Notes under the pieces: generated by a model
What the model was told of the DNA's origin: nothing
Database searches by the model: none
What the model saw: only the letters and a program-made list of their open reading frames with translations
Translations under genes and position numbers: made by a program
Part shown: positions 17,736-27,189 of the stretch, one piece after another
Position numbering within the stretch: position 1 is the first letter of the stretch
Layout of the letters: the number at the start of each line of letters is the position of its first letter
Origin: Fimousia sp045616445
Lineage (GTDB): Bacteria; Bacillota; Clostridia; Lachnospirales; Lachnospiraceae
Length of the DNA stretch: 64,000 bases
Direction: 5' to 3'
Assembly (NCBI GenBank): GCA_045616445.1
Contig: JAZLGR010000021.1
Location: 26,750 to 90,749, forward strand

Positions 17736-19604
17736 ATGAAAAACACAGTTCAGAAATTTGGTAAATTCTTATCCGCAATGGTAATGCCAAACATCGGTGC
17801 ATTTATCGCATGGGGATTTATCACAGCATTATTTATTGCTTCTGGTTGGCTTCCTAACGAAAAATTATCTGGTTTAGTAAGTCCAATGTTAAACAACCTT
17901 TTACCTATCTTAGTTGCTTACACAGGTGGTAAACTTGTAGGTGGCGACCGTGGTGGTGTAATCGGTGCTATCGCAGTTATGGGTGTTATCGTAGGTGCTC
18001 CTGACTACCCAATGTTAATGGGCGCTATGTTAATGGGTCCTGTAGCTGGTTTTGTTATCAAAACTTTCGATAAAGCTATGGAAGGCAACATGCCAGCTGG
18101 TTTCGAAATGTTAATCAACAACTTCTCCGTTGGTATCTTAGGTATGATCCTTGCTATCATCGGATGTTACTTAATTGGACCTTTAATGGCTACAATCTTA
18201 GTAATCTTAACAGCTGGTGTTGACGTACTCGTTAGCCACAGCTTACTTCCTTTAGCAGCTATCTTCATCGAACCTGCTAAAGTATTATTCTTAAACAACG
18301 CAATCAACCATGGTATCTTTACACCAATCGCTACACAGCAGGTAGCTGAAGCTGGTAAATCTATCATGTTCATGCTTGAAGCTAACCCAGGTCCAGGTCT
18401 TGGTGTATTATTAGCTTACTGGGCATTCTCTCCAGACAAAGCTACAAAAGACTCTGCTCCAGGTGCAGTTATCATCCACTTCTTCGGTGGTATCCATGAA
18501 ATTTACTTCCCATACGTATTAATGAACCCACAGGTTATCATCGCTCCTATCATTGGTAACATCTGTGCAATCACATTCTTCTCTATGATGCATGCAGGTT
18601 TAGTTGGTCCTACATCTCCAGGTTCCATCATTTCCTTCTTAGCTATGTCTCCAAAGGGAAGCGGTATCATTATTACAATCGCTGGTGTAGCAATCGCTAC
18701 AGTAGTATCCTTCTTAATCGCATCTCCAATCATCAAGATGTCCGGTTCTAAGAGCTTAGAAGAAGCTCAGGCAGCTAACGCAGCAGCTAAAGCAGCTTCT
18801 AAAGGTCAGGCAGCTCCAGTAGCATCTGCAGGCCCTAAAGCAGCAGCTGACATCAAGAAAATCGTATTCGCATGCGACGCTGGTATGGGATCTTCCGCAA
18901 TGGGAGCTACAAAATTCCGTAACAGAATTAAAGCTGAACGTCCAGACGTTACAGTAATCAATACATCCGTTGATAATATTCCTGCAGACTGTGATGTAGC
19001 AGTAGTACAGCAGATCTTAGTTGACCGTGCTGTTAAATCCGCTCCACAGGCTCAGATGGTAACAATCGGTAACTTCTTAGCAGACCCTGCATTAGATGCA
19101 CTCTATACACAGGTTACTGATATGTCTACACCCTCAGTAGAAGCTGCTCCAGTAGAAGAAGCTGTAGAAGCAGCACCTGCTAATAACAGCATCTTAGTTG
19201 AAGAAGGCGTTAAAATTGGTCTTCCTTCCGTATCTACAGAAGAAGCTATCACAGCTGCTGGTAAATTATTAAATGAATTAGGATATGTTGACGAAGAATA
19301 TATCCCAGCTATGATCGAACGTAACAAGATCGCTTCCGTATACATGGGTCTTGGCCTTGCAATCCCTCACGGAACAGCTGACGCTAAAAACAAAGTTAAG
19401 AAGAGCGGTATCGTTGTACTTCAGTACCCAGAAGGTGTTGAATTCGACGGTGAAAAAGCTGAATTAATCATCGGTATTGCTGGTGTAGGTGATGAACACT
19501 TAGCAATCCTTGGTAAGATTACAGAATCTATCAGTGATCCTGAATTATTAGAAAAATTAAAGACAACAGATGACGTTGACTTTATCTTAAAAACTTTCAA
19601 ATAA
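17736..19604 (+). CDS. mtlA: Mannitol-specific PTS enzyme IICBA
   Basis: It imports mannitol and phosphorylates it to mannitol 1-phosphate. The 622 residues hold an N-terminal membrane IIC domain (about 1-340), a linker rich in Ala, a IIB domain with FACDAGMGSS (phosphorylated Cys380), a second Ala/Glu linker, and a IIA domain with LAIPHGTAD (phosphorylated His545). Because IIA is fused, no separate mtlF is needed and none is present. Codons are strongly biased (GCT, GGT, TTA), unlike mtlR, which suggests high expression. It is followed by a hairpin and then mtlD. Confidence 0.96.
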   Translation: MKNTVQKFGKFLSAMVMPNIGAFIAWGFITALFIASGWLPNEKLSGLVSPMLNNLLPILVAYTGGKLVGGDRGGVIGAIAVMGVIVGAPDYPMLMGAMLMGPVAGFVIKTFDKAMEGNMPAGFEMLINNFSVGILGMILAIIGCYLIGPLMATILVILTAGVDVLVSHSLLPLAAIFIEPAKVLFLNNAINHGIFTPIATQQVAEAGKSIMFMLEANPGPGLGVLLAYWAFSPDKATKDSAPGAVIIHFFGGIHEIYFPYVLMNPQVIIAPIIGNICAITFFSMMHAGLVGPTSPGSIISFLAMSPKGSGIIITIAGVAIATVVSFLIASPIIKMSGSKSLEEAQAANAAAKAASKGQAAPVASAGPKAAADIKKIVFACDAGMGSSAMGATKFRNRIKAERPDVTVINTSVDNIPADCDVAVVQQILVDRAVKSAPQAQMVTIGNFLADPALDALYTQVTDMSTPSVEAAPVEEAVEAAPANNSILVEEGVKIGLPSVSTEEAITAAGKLLNELGYVDEEYIPAMIERNKIASVYMGLGLAIPHGTADAKNKVKKSGIVVLQYPEGVEFDGEKAELIIGIAGVGDEHLAILGKITESISDPELLEKLKTTDDVDFILKTFK

Positions 19605-19638
19605 TATTTGAATCACATATAAAGGAATGTAATATAAC

Positions 19639-19668
19639 TTATCCCGGCTGAGTAATCGGCCGGGATAA
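19639..19668. other. Hairpin in the mtlA-mtlD spacer
   Basis: TTATCCCGGC and GCCGGGATAA form a perfect 10-bp stem with a 10-base loop. No T-run follows, so it is more likely a processing or mRNA-stabilising hairpin that tunes mtlA against mtlD than a terminator. Confidence 0.65.
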
Positions 19669-19705
19669 TCCTAACTAATATAGTAATTAAATAAGGAGTA
19701 ATGAT

Positions 19706-20830
19706 ATGAAAAAAGCAATTCAGATCGGTGCCGGCAATATCGGCCGTGGTTTCATCGGTGGCTTATTACATGATGCTGGTTATCATGTAGTATACGCTGA
19801 CGTTAACGCTGCTGTAATTGATCAGATCAACAAAGATGGAAAATACACAATCAAAGTAATGGACGTTGATATCTCCGAACAGGTAATCGACAACATCAGC
19901 GGTATTAGCTCTGCTGGTCCAGAAATGGTTGACGCAGTTGTAGATGCTGAATTCATCACAACAGCTGTAGGTCTTCGTATTCTTCCTATCGTTGCAAAAC
20001 CAATCGCTGCTGGTATCGAAAAACGTGCTGCAGCTGGTAAAAACGAATACTTAAACATCGTTGCATGTGAAAATGCTATTCGTGGTACATCTCAGTTAAA
20101 AGCTGCTGTATATGATATTCTTTCTGATGAAGGAAAAGCTTACGCTGATGAATATGTTGGTTTCGCAGATTGTTCCGTTGACCGTATTGTTCCACCAGTA
20201 AAATGTGAAAATCCAATCGACGTTGTAGTAGAAGCTTACTATGAATGGAACGTTGAAGAAGCTGCATTAAAGGGACCTATTCCTGCAATCCCTGGAATGA
20301 ACTTAGCTGGTAACTTAGAAGCTTATATCGAAAGAAAATTATTTACTCTTAACACAGGTCATTGTATTACAGCTTACCTTGGAACTCTTAAAGGACTTCC
20401 AACAATCGATAAAGCAATTGCTGACCCAGAAGTATTTGAAATCGTTAAAGCTGCAATGACAGAATCCGGTATGGGTCTTGTTCAGAAACATGGTTTAGAC
20501 AAAGATGCACACCTTAAGTACATCGACAAAATCATCAAACGTTTCAACAACCCATATCTTGAAGATGATGTAATGCGTGTAGGTAGAGATCCTTTACGTA
20601 AGTTAAGCGAAACAGACCGTCTGTCCGCTCCAACACGTACAGCTGCTGGATTCGGTCTTCCAGTAGACCACTTATTGGTTGGTATCGCTGCTGCACTTCA
20701 TTATAATGACGCTGATCTTCAGGCTAAAATTGAAGAACTTGGAATCAGAGGTTTCTTAAAAGAACATTCCAAGATTACAGATGAATCCATTCTGGATGCA
20801 ATCGAAGAAAATTACTCAAAACTTGCATAG
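19706..20830 (+). CDS. mtlD: Mannitol-1-phosphate 5-dehydrogenase
   Basis: It oxidises mannitol 1-phosphate to fructose 6-phosphate with NAD. The 374 residues have the N-terminal Rossmann motif GAGNIGRGFIG (7-17) and the family's NTGHCITAYLG segment near residue 215; the length is standard. TAAGGAG lies 8 bases before the start. It is third in mtlR-mtlA-mtlD, with the same high-expression codon choice as mtlA and a strong terminator after it. Confidence 0.96.
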   Translation: MKKAIQIGAGNIGRGFIGGLLHDAGYHVVYADVNAAVIDQINKDGKYTIKVMDVDISEQVIDNISGISSAGPEMVDAVVDAEFITTAVGLRILPIVAKPIAAGIEKRAAAGKNEYLNIVACENAIRGTSQLKAAVYDILSDEGKAYADEYVGFADCSVDRIVPPVKCENPIDVVVEAYYEWNVEEAALKGPIPAIPGMNLAGNLEAYIERKLFTLNTGHCITAYLGTLKGLPTIDKAIADPEVFEIVKAAMTESGMGLVQKHGLDKDAHLKYIDKIIKRFNNPYLEDDVMRVGRDPLRKLSETDRLSAPTRTAAGFGLPVDHLLVGIAAALHYNDADLQAKIEELGIRGFLKEHSKITDESILDAIEENYSKLA

Positions 20831-20856
20831 TTATTGTCCTTAAGGCTATGTCAGAC

Positions 20857-20887
20857 GAAAAAGCACCACGGTCCATGGTGCTTTTTT
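20857..20887 (+). terminator. Terminator of the mtl operon
   Basis: AAGCACCA and TGGTGCTT pair around a 7-base loop, followed by TTTTTT. Confidence 0.88.
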
Positions 20888-20906
20888 GTTGTTCAAAAAT
20901 ATTAAT

Positions 20907-20923
20907 ATAGTAATTATTACTAT
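20907..20923. promoter_or_regulatory. 17-bp palindrome, candidate Fur/PerR box
   Basis: ATAGTAATTATTACTAT is a perfect 8-1-8 palindrome lying just upstream of the -35 box of the Fur-family gene. It resembles A/T-rich Fur/PerR boxes and suggests autoregulation. Confidence 0.55.
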
Positions 20924-20929
20924 TTATGC

Positions 20930-20958
20930 TTGACAAATTTGATAATTATCCCTATAAT
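20930..20958 (+). promoter_or_regulatory. Full-consensus promoter of the Fur-family gene
   Basis: TTGACA (20930-20935), exactly 17 bases, TATAAT (20953-20958). It drives the regulator and probably rubrerythrin. Confidence 0.85.
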
Positions 20959-21003
20959 AACAGTAACGGTTATCGTTATTGCAAAAAACATAGGGGAAAA
21001 CAT

Positions 21004-21420
21004 ATGAGACAGGGAATGAAGAGGAGCAGACAGAGGGATGCGATTCTAAGTTATCTGATGTCTACCACCGAACATCCAACTGCCGATATGGTTTATGAAC
21101 AGATTCGCAGGGAGATTCCTAATATCAGCCTTGGAACTGTTTATCGAAACTTGAATCAGCTGTCTGAATATGGCATGATCCAGAAGTTAATTCTGGATGG
21201 CAAGACAGAACGATTCGATGGCAATGTGAAGGAACATTACCATGTTGTCTGTGAGAAGTGTGGAAGAGTCATGGATTTAGATATGCAGCCACTTAGTCAC
21301 ATTGATGTATTGGCAGGCAGTGCCTATGGGGGAATGATTACCGGTCATCTGGTAGCATTCACCGGAATCTGCAAAGATTGTTTAGAAAACAACGATAAAG
21401 AAGTAAATAATATCAATTAA
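21004..21420 (+). CDS. Fur-family regulator, PerR-like
   Basis: 138 residues. The winged helix includes ISLGTVYRNLNQLSEYGMI (about 40-58) and the dimerisation half has HYHVVCEKCG (about 78-87) and CKDC near the end, two Cys pairs for structural zinc. Next to rubrerythrin, and with a palindrome at its promoter, it is most likely a peroxide or iron sensor of the PerR type. I cannot tell PerR from Fur by sequence alone. The start is ATG 21004 after AGGGGA; the longer frame from 20926 overlaps its own promoter. Confidence 0.88.
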   Translation: MRQGMKRSRQRDAILSYLMSTTEHPTADMVYEQIRREIPNISLGTVYRNLNQLSEYGMIQKLILDGKTERFDGNVKEHYHVVCEKCGRVMDLDMQPLSHIDVLAGSAYGGMITGHLVAFTGICKDCLENNDKEVNNIN

Positions 21421-21440
21421 AATAAAAGGAGAACACAACT

Positions 21441-22031
21441 ATGAAAAAATATGTATGTACAGTATGCGGTTATATTTACGAAGGTGAATCTTTACCAGAA
21501 GATTACAGATGTCCAGTATGTAAAGTACCAGCAAGCAAATTCGAAGAAATCAAAGGCGAAATCGAACTCGCAGCAACACATGAATATGGTATCTATGGTT
21601 TAACAGTTAAGAACAACGATGATATCCCTGAAGAAGATAAGAAGTACATCTTCGAACAGTTAATGGCTAACTTCCAGGGTGAATGTTCTGAAGTAGGTAT
21701 GTACCTTTGCATGGCTCGTATCGCTCACCGTGAAGGATATCCAGAAATCGGTTTATATTGGGAAAAGGCTGCTTTCGAAGAAGCTGAACATGCTGCAAAA
21801 TTCGCTGAATTATTAGGTGAAGATCTTGAACCAAACATGAAAGCTACTACAAAAGACAACCTCAAATGGAGAGTTGACTGCGAATACGGCGCAACAAAAG
21901 GTAAAACAGACCTTGCTATGTGTGCTAAGAAATACGGCTTAGACGCTATCCACGACACAGTTCATGAAATGGCTAGAGACGAAGCTAGACATGGTAAAGC
22001 TTTAGAAGGTATGTTAAAGAGATATTTCTAA
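21441..22031 (+). CDS. Reverse rubrerythrin (rubredoxin domain first)
   Basis: It reduces hydrogen peroxide (and possibly oxygen) with electrons passed through rubredoxin centres, protecting anaerobes. The 196 residues start with a rubredoxin domain (YVCTVCGY at 4-11 and CPVCK near 25). A ferritin-like four-helix di-iron domain follows, with Glu-x2-His ligands (FEEAEHAAKF and ARDEARHG). The domain order is the reverse of classic rubrerythrin and matches the clostridial reverse type. It lies 20 bases after the Fur-family gene, with AAAGGAG before its start. Confidence 0.94.
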   Translation: MKKYVCTVCGYIYEGESLPEDYRCPVCKVPASKFEEIKGEIELAATHEYGIYGLTVKNNDDIPEEDKKYIFEQLMANFQGECSEVGMYLCMARIAHREGYPEIGLYWEKAAFEEAEHAAKFAELLGEDLEPNMKATTKDNLKWRVDCEYGATKGKTDLAMCAKKYGLDAIHDTVHEMARDEARHGKALEGMLKRYF

Positions 22032-22072
22032 TTAGCAATCTCTAATCTAAAATAAATAAAACCTAATGAAAG

Positions 22073-22100
22073 AGGATCATCCGAGAGGATGGTCCTTTTT
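22073..22100 (+). terminator. Terminator after rubrerythrin
   Basis: AGGATCATCC pairs with GGATGGTCCT (one mismatch) around GAGA, followed by five T. Confidence 0.82.
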
Positions 22101-22225
22101 ATATTATAAAACGTCTTTAACAGGTAGGATTCTGGTCTCAAACACCACTCATGAATTGACAAAAAGTAGTATAAATTATAAAATTAATGTATATGTGAAA
22201 GTGCGTGTAATGGAGGTATCAGAAG

Positions 22226-23359
22226 GTGCGTTCCTTAATAATTAAAACAGTAATACAACTCATGAAGATTGTGATGAATCTTATATATCTTCCTATGAAA
22301 TTACGAACGGAGACGGAAGATAAGATTGTATACTTATCCAGGCAGAGCAATGAGAAATCACTGGACATGCGCATGCTTGAAGAAGAAATTGCCAGAGAAT
22401 ATCCACAATTTAAACAGGTATTCCGCCTCAAGATGATTGAGAAGAATCCGGTTTCCCTTGTGAAGTACATTTTCTGGATCTATGGAGATATGAAAGAGCT
22501 GGCAGGAGCGAAGATTGCAGTTCTTGACACATATTCCATTCCGGTGTCCTGTTTGAAACATAAGAAGGATCTGAAGGTTGTTCAGATCTGGCATGCTCTC
22601 GGAGCAGTGAAGAAATTTGGATGGCAGTCTGCAGGCAAAGAAGGCGGACGTTCCATGGAAATCAGCAAGGCTATGAATATGCATAAGGGTTATGACTGTA
22701 TCGTGTCCCCATCCTATGCGACTGCAAAGTTTTATAGCCAGGCTTTTCGTGCGCCTATGACCGCAATTCACCAGGGAACACTCCCTCATGTGGATATGAT
22801 TTTAGATGGAACCAATAAAAAAGAAGCATTCTTAGAGGCCAATCCAGAGATGAGAGGCAAGCAGATTGTACTCTATCTGCCAACCTTCAGAGATGGGGAA
22901 GCTGAGATCGTAACAGGTCTTCACGATGCATTCGAAAAGGAAGACCAGTACGCGCTGGTGATTTCCCTCCATCCGTTAAGCCATGTGGAACGATATGAGG
23001 GAAGCACAGCCAAGGGCGATTTTACAAGCTTTGAACTGATGAAGATTGCAGATATTATTATTACTGATTATTCTGCATGTACCTTCGAGGCGTCTCTGCT
23101 AATGAAACCGCTGTATTTCTACATTCCGGATTATGTGGAATATAAGAAGACCAGAGGGCTTAACATTGACCTTAACAAAGAGATGAAACAATATTCTTAT
23201 TTCGATGCGGACGAATTAAAGTTCCAGATTAAGAATTGTGATTATAATTTTGATATTTTAGAAGATTTTCAGAAGAAATATGTCCAGAATCCAGGGCAGT
23301 GTACAAAACGACTGGCAAGACTGATCTGTGAAAAGTATGGAGGAGAAGATGCAGATTAA
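22226..23359 (+). CDS. CDP-glycerol glycerophosphotransferase family protein (TagB-like)
   Basis: 377 residues of the teichoic-acid glycerophosphotransferase family. An N-terminal amphipathic or hydrophobic segment can attach to the membrane. WHALGAVKKFG near residue 117 and the C-terminal ITDYSACTFEASLL near 275 match the CDP-glycerol binding region. It has one catalytic domain, so it may act as a primase (TagB role). The start is GTG 22226 with GGAGG upstream. It overlaps the next gene by 11 bases, so translation is coupled. Confidence 0.85.
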   Translation: MRSLIIKTVIQLMKIVMNLIYLPMKLRTETEDKIVYLSRQSNEKSLDMRMLEEEIAREYPQFKQVFRLKMIEKNPVSLVKYIFWIYGDMKELAGAKIAVLDTYSIPVSCLKHKKDLKVVQIWHALGAVKKFGWQSAGKEGGRSMEISKAMNMHKGYDCIVSPSYATAKFYSQAFRAPMTAIHQGTLPHVDMILDGTNKKEAFLEANPEMRGKQIVLYLPTFRDGEAEIVTGLHDAFEKEDQYALVISLHPLSHVERYEGSTAKGDFTSFELMKIADIIITDYSACTFEASLLMKPLYFYIPDYVEYKKTRGLNIDLNKEMKQYSYFDADELKFQIKNCDYNFDILEDFQKKYVQNPGQCTKRLARLICEKYGGEDAD

Positions 23360-25988
23360 CAAAAGAGCGATTAAGAAGAAAGTCATTCAGTTATTAAAAT
23401 CCAATGACAGAGTTCGTGAAGCATTAAAGTATGCGATCAAGAAGCGCAATGAACTGCGTTACTGGGATGCATGCAGAAGAAATCCAGTGGATGAGAATCT
23501 CATTATTTTCGAATCCTTTATGGGCCGCTCCTTTGCGGACAGCCCACGTGCAATTTATGAAGAGATGATTGCCGATGAACGATTTAAAGATATGACCTTT
23601 GTATGGGCATTCAAGGATCCAAAGTCCAAGGAAGATATTCCTGAACTTGCCGGTGCAAAACTGATCAAGTATCGTTCAAAAGCATTTTTTGAATATTACA
23701 GCAAAGCGAAATATTTTGTATCCAACTCCCGTGTGGACAATATCATTAAGAGAAGAGATGGACAGGTCTACATTCAGACCTGGCATGGCACACCGCTTAA
23801 GAGACTGGGCTATGACATCGAGAAGGGCGATAATGCCATCCATACACAGGATGAGCTCTGTGAATTATACAGAATCGATTCTGAGAGATATACATATCTC
23901 TTATCCCCATCCCAGTTTACCTCTGAAAAGCTTACCAGCGCATTCAATCTTCCAGAGAACAATCCGAACACCATCATTGTGGAAGAAGGATATCCTCGTA
24001 ATGACTTCTTAAGCAATTTCACAGAAGAAGACATTGCAAACATCAAGAAGAAGATCGGTATTGAAGACGTTGATAAGAAGATTGTCCTCTATGCACCAAC
24101 CTGGAGAGACAACCAGTACGATGCAAAGCTTGGTTATACCTACAGCATGGACGTTGATTTCGATCTTCTGAAGAAGGAACTTGCAGATGACTGCATCATC
24201 CTGTTTAGAGCACACTACTTTGTAGCCAATGCCTTCGATTTTGAAAAATATGCAGGCTTTGTATACAATGTTTCCGATTATGAGAATATCAATGATCTTT
24301 ACGCAGTAGCTGATCACCTGATCACAGACTACTCCAGTGTATTCTTTGATTATTCTATCTTAAAGAGACCAATTACCTTCTATATGTACGATTTAGAAGC
24401 ATATGCCAACGACATCCGTGGCTTCTACATCGCATTAGAAGATCTTCCAGGCGAGATCGTTCAGACAGAAGAAGAACTGATCGGCGAACTGAAGAAAGAA
24501 TTTGTCTATGACGAACGCTACAAGAAGTTCAATGACCGCTTTACTTATTTAGATGACGGTAAGGCAGCAAAACGAGTAGTGGAACGTTGTTTTGGAGAGG
24601 GCGCTGAGGAAGAACGCAGCAAAGCCTATCCACCGAAAAAGGAGAAGAAGGCGGCTAAGAAGCTTCCTAAGAAAATCAGTATTAAGGGCAAATCTCCAAA
24701 AAAAGCATTAAAAAAAACGGTAAAAAAAAACGCAAATCTCCTCAAAAAGCCGTACGTCATCGCGCTAGACGTCGCTAAGAAGAGTGCAGCCCTTCGTGTC
24801 ATGATGCGAAGTGGTTTAAATCAGTATAAAAAACTGTTATTTAAGGCACATACCATTGGCAAGCGTGTACATCCTTATAATGTACTGTTAACAAGCTTCA
24901 ATGGAAAGTCCTATTCTGACACACCAAAAGCTGTGTATGAATATATGCTGAACAATCCGGCATACAGAAAGTACCGCTTTATCTGGGTATTCGACGAACC
25001 GGAACAATATGAATTTTTAAAAGAAAATCCAAGAACATTTATCGTGAAGAACAAGTCCAAGCGATTTGAGCGTGCCCTTGCAAGCTCCAAATACTGGATT
25101 TCCAACAGCCGCCTGTATGATTATATCGTACCAAAGAAGAATCAAATCTATGTACAGTGCTGGCATGGAACCCCATTAAAGCGTCTGGGTTATGATATTG
25201 AGAATTCCAACAATGTGATGAATTCCCAGTCCGAAATCAGATACAAGTATCGCACGGACGCAGAGCGTTTCAGCTATCTGCTTTCTCCATCTGCATTTAC
25301 GACAGATGTATTCACTACAGCATGGAATCTTGCAGAAACCGGCCAGAGCGATAAAATTATGGAAGTGGGATATCCAAGGAATGATTATCTCATCAATTAC
25401 ACCAAAGCGCAGGTGAATGTACTAAAAGAAAAACTTGATATTCCTGCAGATAAGAGAGTATTATTATATGCACCGACATGGAGAGATGATCAGCATACCT
25501 CCGGTGTTGGATATGTCTATGAAGCACAGGTGAATTTTGATCGTTTACGCGAAGCACTTTCTGATGAGTGGGTAATCTTATTCAGAGCACATTATCTTGT
25601 GGCTAATGCATTTGACTTTGACGCATATGAAGGATTCGTGTATAATGTTTCTAGTTATGATGATATCAGCGAGCTTTATGTGGTATCTGATATGCTCATG
25701 ACGGACTACTCCAGTGTGTTCTTCGATTATGCAAACCTGAAGAGACCAATTCTCTTCTACATGTATGATAAGGAATACTACGGGGAAGACTTACGAGGCT
25801 TCTATATCGACTTAGAAGAACTTCCTGGTCCGATTGTGGAAGCAGAAGAAGAGATGATCGACAAGATCCAGAGTGTGGATGCATGGTTTAGCGTAGACGA
25901 CAGATACCAGGCATTCAATGACAAATTTAATCAGTTAGATGATGGTAAAGCAAGCGAACGATTTGCAAAACATGTTTTCGGTCGTTAA
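23349..25988 (+). CDS. Tandem two-domain CDP-glycerol polymerase (TagF-like)
   Basis: 879 residues made of two homologous glycerophosphotransferase domains (about 40-425 and 500-879), joined by a Lys-rich linker of about 60 residues. Both copies keep the WHGTPLKRLGYDIE block, a PTWRD(N/D)Q block, LFRAHYxVANAFDF, and ITDYSSVFFDY or its MTDYSSVFFDY version, so both look catalytically intact. It is predicted to extend a poly(glycerol-phosphate)-type or other polyol-phosphate chain at the membrane. The start is ATG 23349, with GGAGGAGAAG upstream; the ATG at 23328 lies before that site. Confidence 0.85.
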   Translation: MQINKRAIKKKVIQLLKSNDRVREALKYAIKKRNELRYWDACRRNPVDENLIIFESFMGRSFADSPRAIYEEMIADERFKDMTFVWAFKDPKSKEDIPELAGAKLIKYRSKAFFEYYSKAKYFVSNSRVDNIIKRRDGQVYIQTWHGTPLKRLGYDIEKGDNAIHTQDELCELYRIDSERYTYLLSPSQFTSEKLTSAFNLPENNPNTIIVEEGYPRNDFLSNFTEEDIANIKKKIGIEDVDKKIVLYAPTWRDNQYDAKLGYTYSMDVDFDLLKKELADDCIILFRAHYFVANAFDFEKYAGFVYNVSDYENINDLYAVADHLITDYSSVFFDYSILKRPITFYMYDLEAYANDIRGFYIALEDLPGEIVQTEEELIGELKKEFVYDERYKKFNDRFTYLDDGKAAKRVVERCFGEGAEEERSKAYPPKKEKKAAKKLPKKISIKGKSPKKALKKTVKKNANLLKKPYVIALDVAKKSAALRVMMRSGLNQYKKLLFKAHTIGKRVHPYNVLLTSFNGKSYSDTPKAVYEYMLNNPAYRKYRFIWVFDEPEQYEFLKENPRTFIVKNKSKRFERALASSKYWISNSRLYDYIVPKKNQIYVQCWHGTPLKRLGYDIENSNNVMNSQSEIRYKYRTDAERFSYLLSPSAFTTDVFTTAWNLAETGQSDKIMEVGYPRNDYLINYTKAQVNVLKEKLDIPADKRVLLYAPTWRDDQHTSGVGYVYEAQVNFDRLREALSDEWVILFRAHYLVANAFDFDAYEGFVYNVSSYDDISELYVVSDMLMTDYSSVFFDYANLKRPILFYMYDKEYYGEDLRGFYIDLEELPGPIVEAEEEMIDKIQSVDAWFSVDDRYQAFNDKFNQLDDGKASERFAKHVFGR

Positions 25989-26047
25989 GCCACCATTTAT
26001 ATACATTATATTTACATCTTTATGAGAAAGAAAAGGAGACAACAATC

Positions 26048-26455
26048 ATGACAAGAGTTATTACATATGGTACATACGATTTATTACACTATGGTCATAT
26101 TAACTTACTTCGTAGAGCAAAAGAACAGGGCGATTACTTAATCGTTGTTTTATCTTCCGACGAATTTAACTGGAACATGAAACAGAAAAAATGTTATTTC
26201 ACATATGAACAGAGAAAACAGTTATTAGAAGCAATCCGTTACGTTGACCTCGTAATCCCTGAAGAAAACTGGGAACAGAAACGTACAGACGTACATGAAT
26301 ATCATGTAGATAAGTTCGTTATGGGTGATGACTGGAAAGGTAAATTCGACTTCTTAGAAGAAGAAGGCGTAGAAGTAATCTACTTACCAAGAACTCCAGA
26401 AATCTCTACAACAGCAATCAAAAAGGACTTAAAAGCTAGAGAAATCAACAAATAA
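26048..26455 (+). CDS. tagD: Glycerol-3-phosphate cytidylyltransferase
   Basis: It makes CDP-glycerol from CTP and glycerol 3-phosphate, the donor for the two upstream glycerophosphotransferases. The 135 residues carry GTYDLLHYGHINLL (HxGH CTP-binding motif at about 15-18) and the RTPEISTT signature near residue 120. AAAGGAG precedes the ATG. Codons are more biased than those of the upstream polymerase, and a strong terminator closes the unit. Confidence 0.95.
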   Translation: MTRVITYGTYDLLHYGHINLLRRAKEQGDYLIVVLSSDEFNWNMKQKKCYFTYEQRKQLLEAIRYVDLVIPEENWEQKRTDVHEYHVDKFVMGDDWKGKFDFLEEEGVEVIYLPRTPEISTTAIKKDLKAREINK

Positions 26456-26490
26456 TTTGTTTGGACTTTGTATTTAACATGTAGCAGATC

Positions 26491-26522
26491 ACCGGCTGTA
26501 CGATGTGTACAGCCGGTTTTTT
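26491..26522 (+). terminator. Terminator of the CDP-glycerol gene cluster
   Basis: ACCGGCTGTAC and GTACAGCCGGT form an 11-bp perfect stem with a 5-base loop, followed by TTTTTT. Confidence 0.92.
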
Positions 26523-26624
26523 GTCGTGATGGGCATTATTGCTGCATAAAGATACATTATTGACGAATAGTTACGAACTTTTTATAATAGAGTTATAAAA
26601 TATAGTATATGAGGATAGTACATT

Positions 26625-27137
26625 ATGGGAAAAGTAGAATATTGGGACATCTATGATAAGAACAAGAAGCTGACTGGACGCACGATGCTTCGCAATGACT
26701 GGTGTCTCGCAGATGATGAATATCATCTTACCGTACTCGGTGTGGTAAGACACACAGATGGCCGATTCCTGATCACCAAGCGAGTGATGACCAAAGCGTG
26801 GGCACCAGGCTGGTGGGAAGTATCCGGTGGCGCTTGTATGGCAGGCGAGAAGTCAGAGGATGCAGTTCTTCGTGAGGTTCAGGAAGAGACAGGACTTATG
26901 GTCACAGCAGACCAGAGAGAGTATCTCTTTACTTATCATAGAGAGAATCCTGGTGAGGGAGACAATTATTTCGTAGATATTTATCGATTTACTCTGGATT
27001 TTGACGAATCTGATTTAGACTTACAGTTAGAAGAGACAGCTGGCTATATGTTAGCTACTGTGGATGAAATCAAGGAATTCGCAGAACAGGGTATCTTCTT
27101 ACATTACGATAGTATCAAGCAGGCATTTGAGGATTAA
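26625..27137 (+). CDS. Nudix hydrolase, isopentenyl-diphosphate isomerase-like N-terminus
   Basis: 170 residues. The Nudix box reads GGACMAGEKSEDAV followed by LREVQEETGL (about 68-91), with all metal-binding Glu present. The N-terminal WDIYDKNKKLTGR and the overall length match the Nudix subgroup often annotated IDI-like. The substrate is not predictable; it is one of five Nudix genes in the window. The start site has GAGGA upstream. Confidence 0.88.
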   Translation: MGKVEYWDIYDKNKKLTGRTMLRNDWCLADDEYHLTVLGVVRHTDGRFLITKRVMTKAWAPGWWEVSGGACMAGEKSEDAVLREVQEETGLMVTADQREYLFTYHRENPGEGDNYFVDIYRFTLDFDESDLDLQLEETAGYMLATVDEIKEFAEQGIFLHYDSIKQAFED

Positions 27138-27189
27138 GTTTTTCAATTATATGGATCAATGATCAACGATCAGATCAACAGGTGATGGT

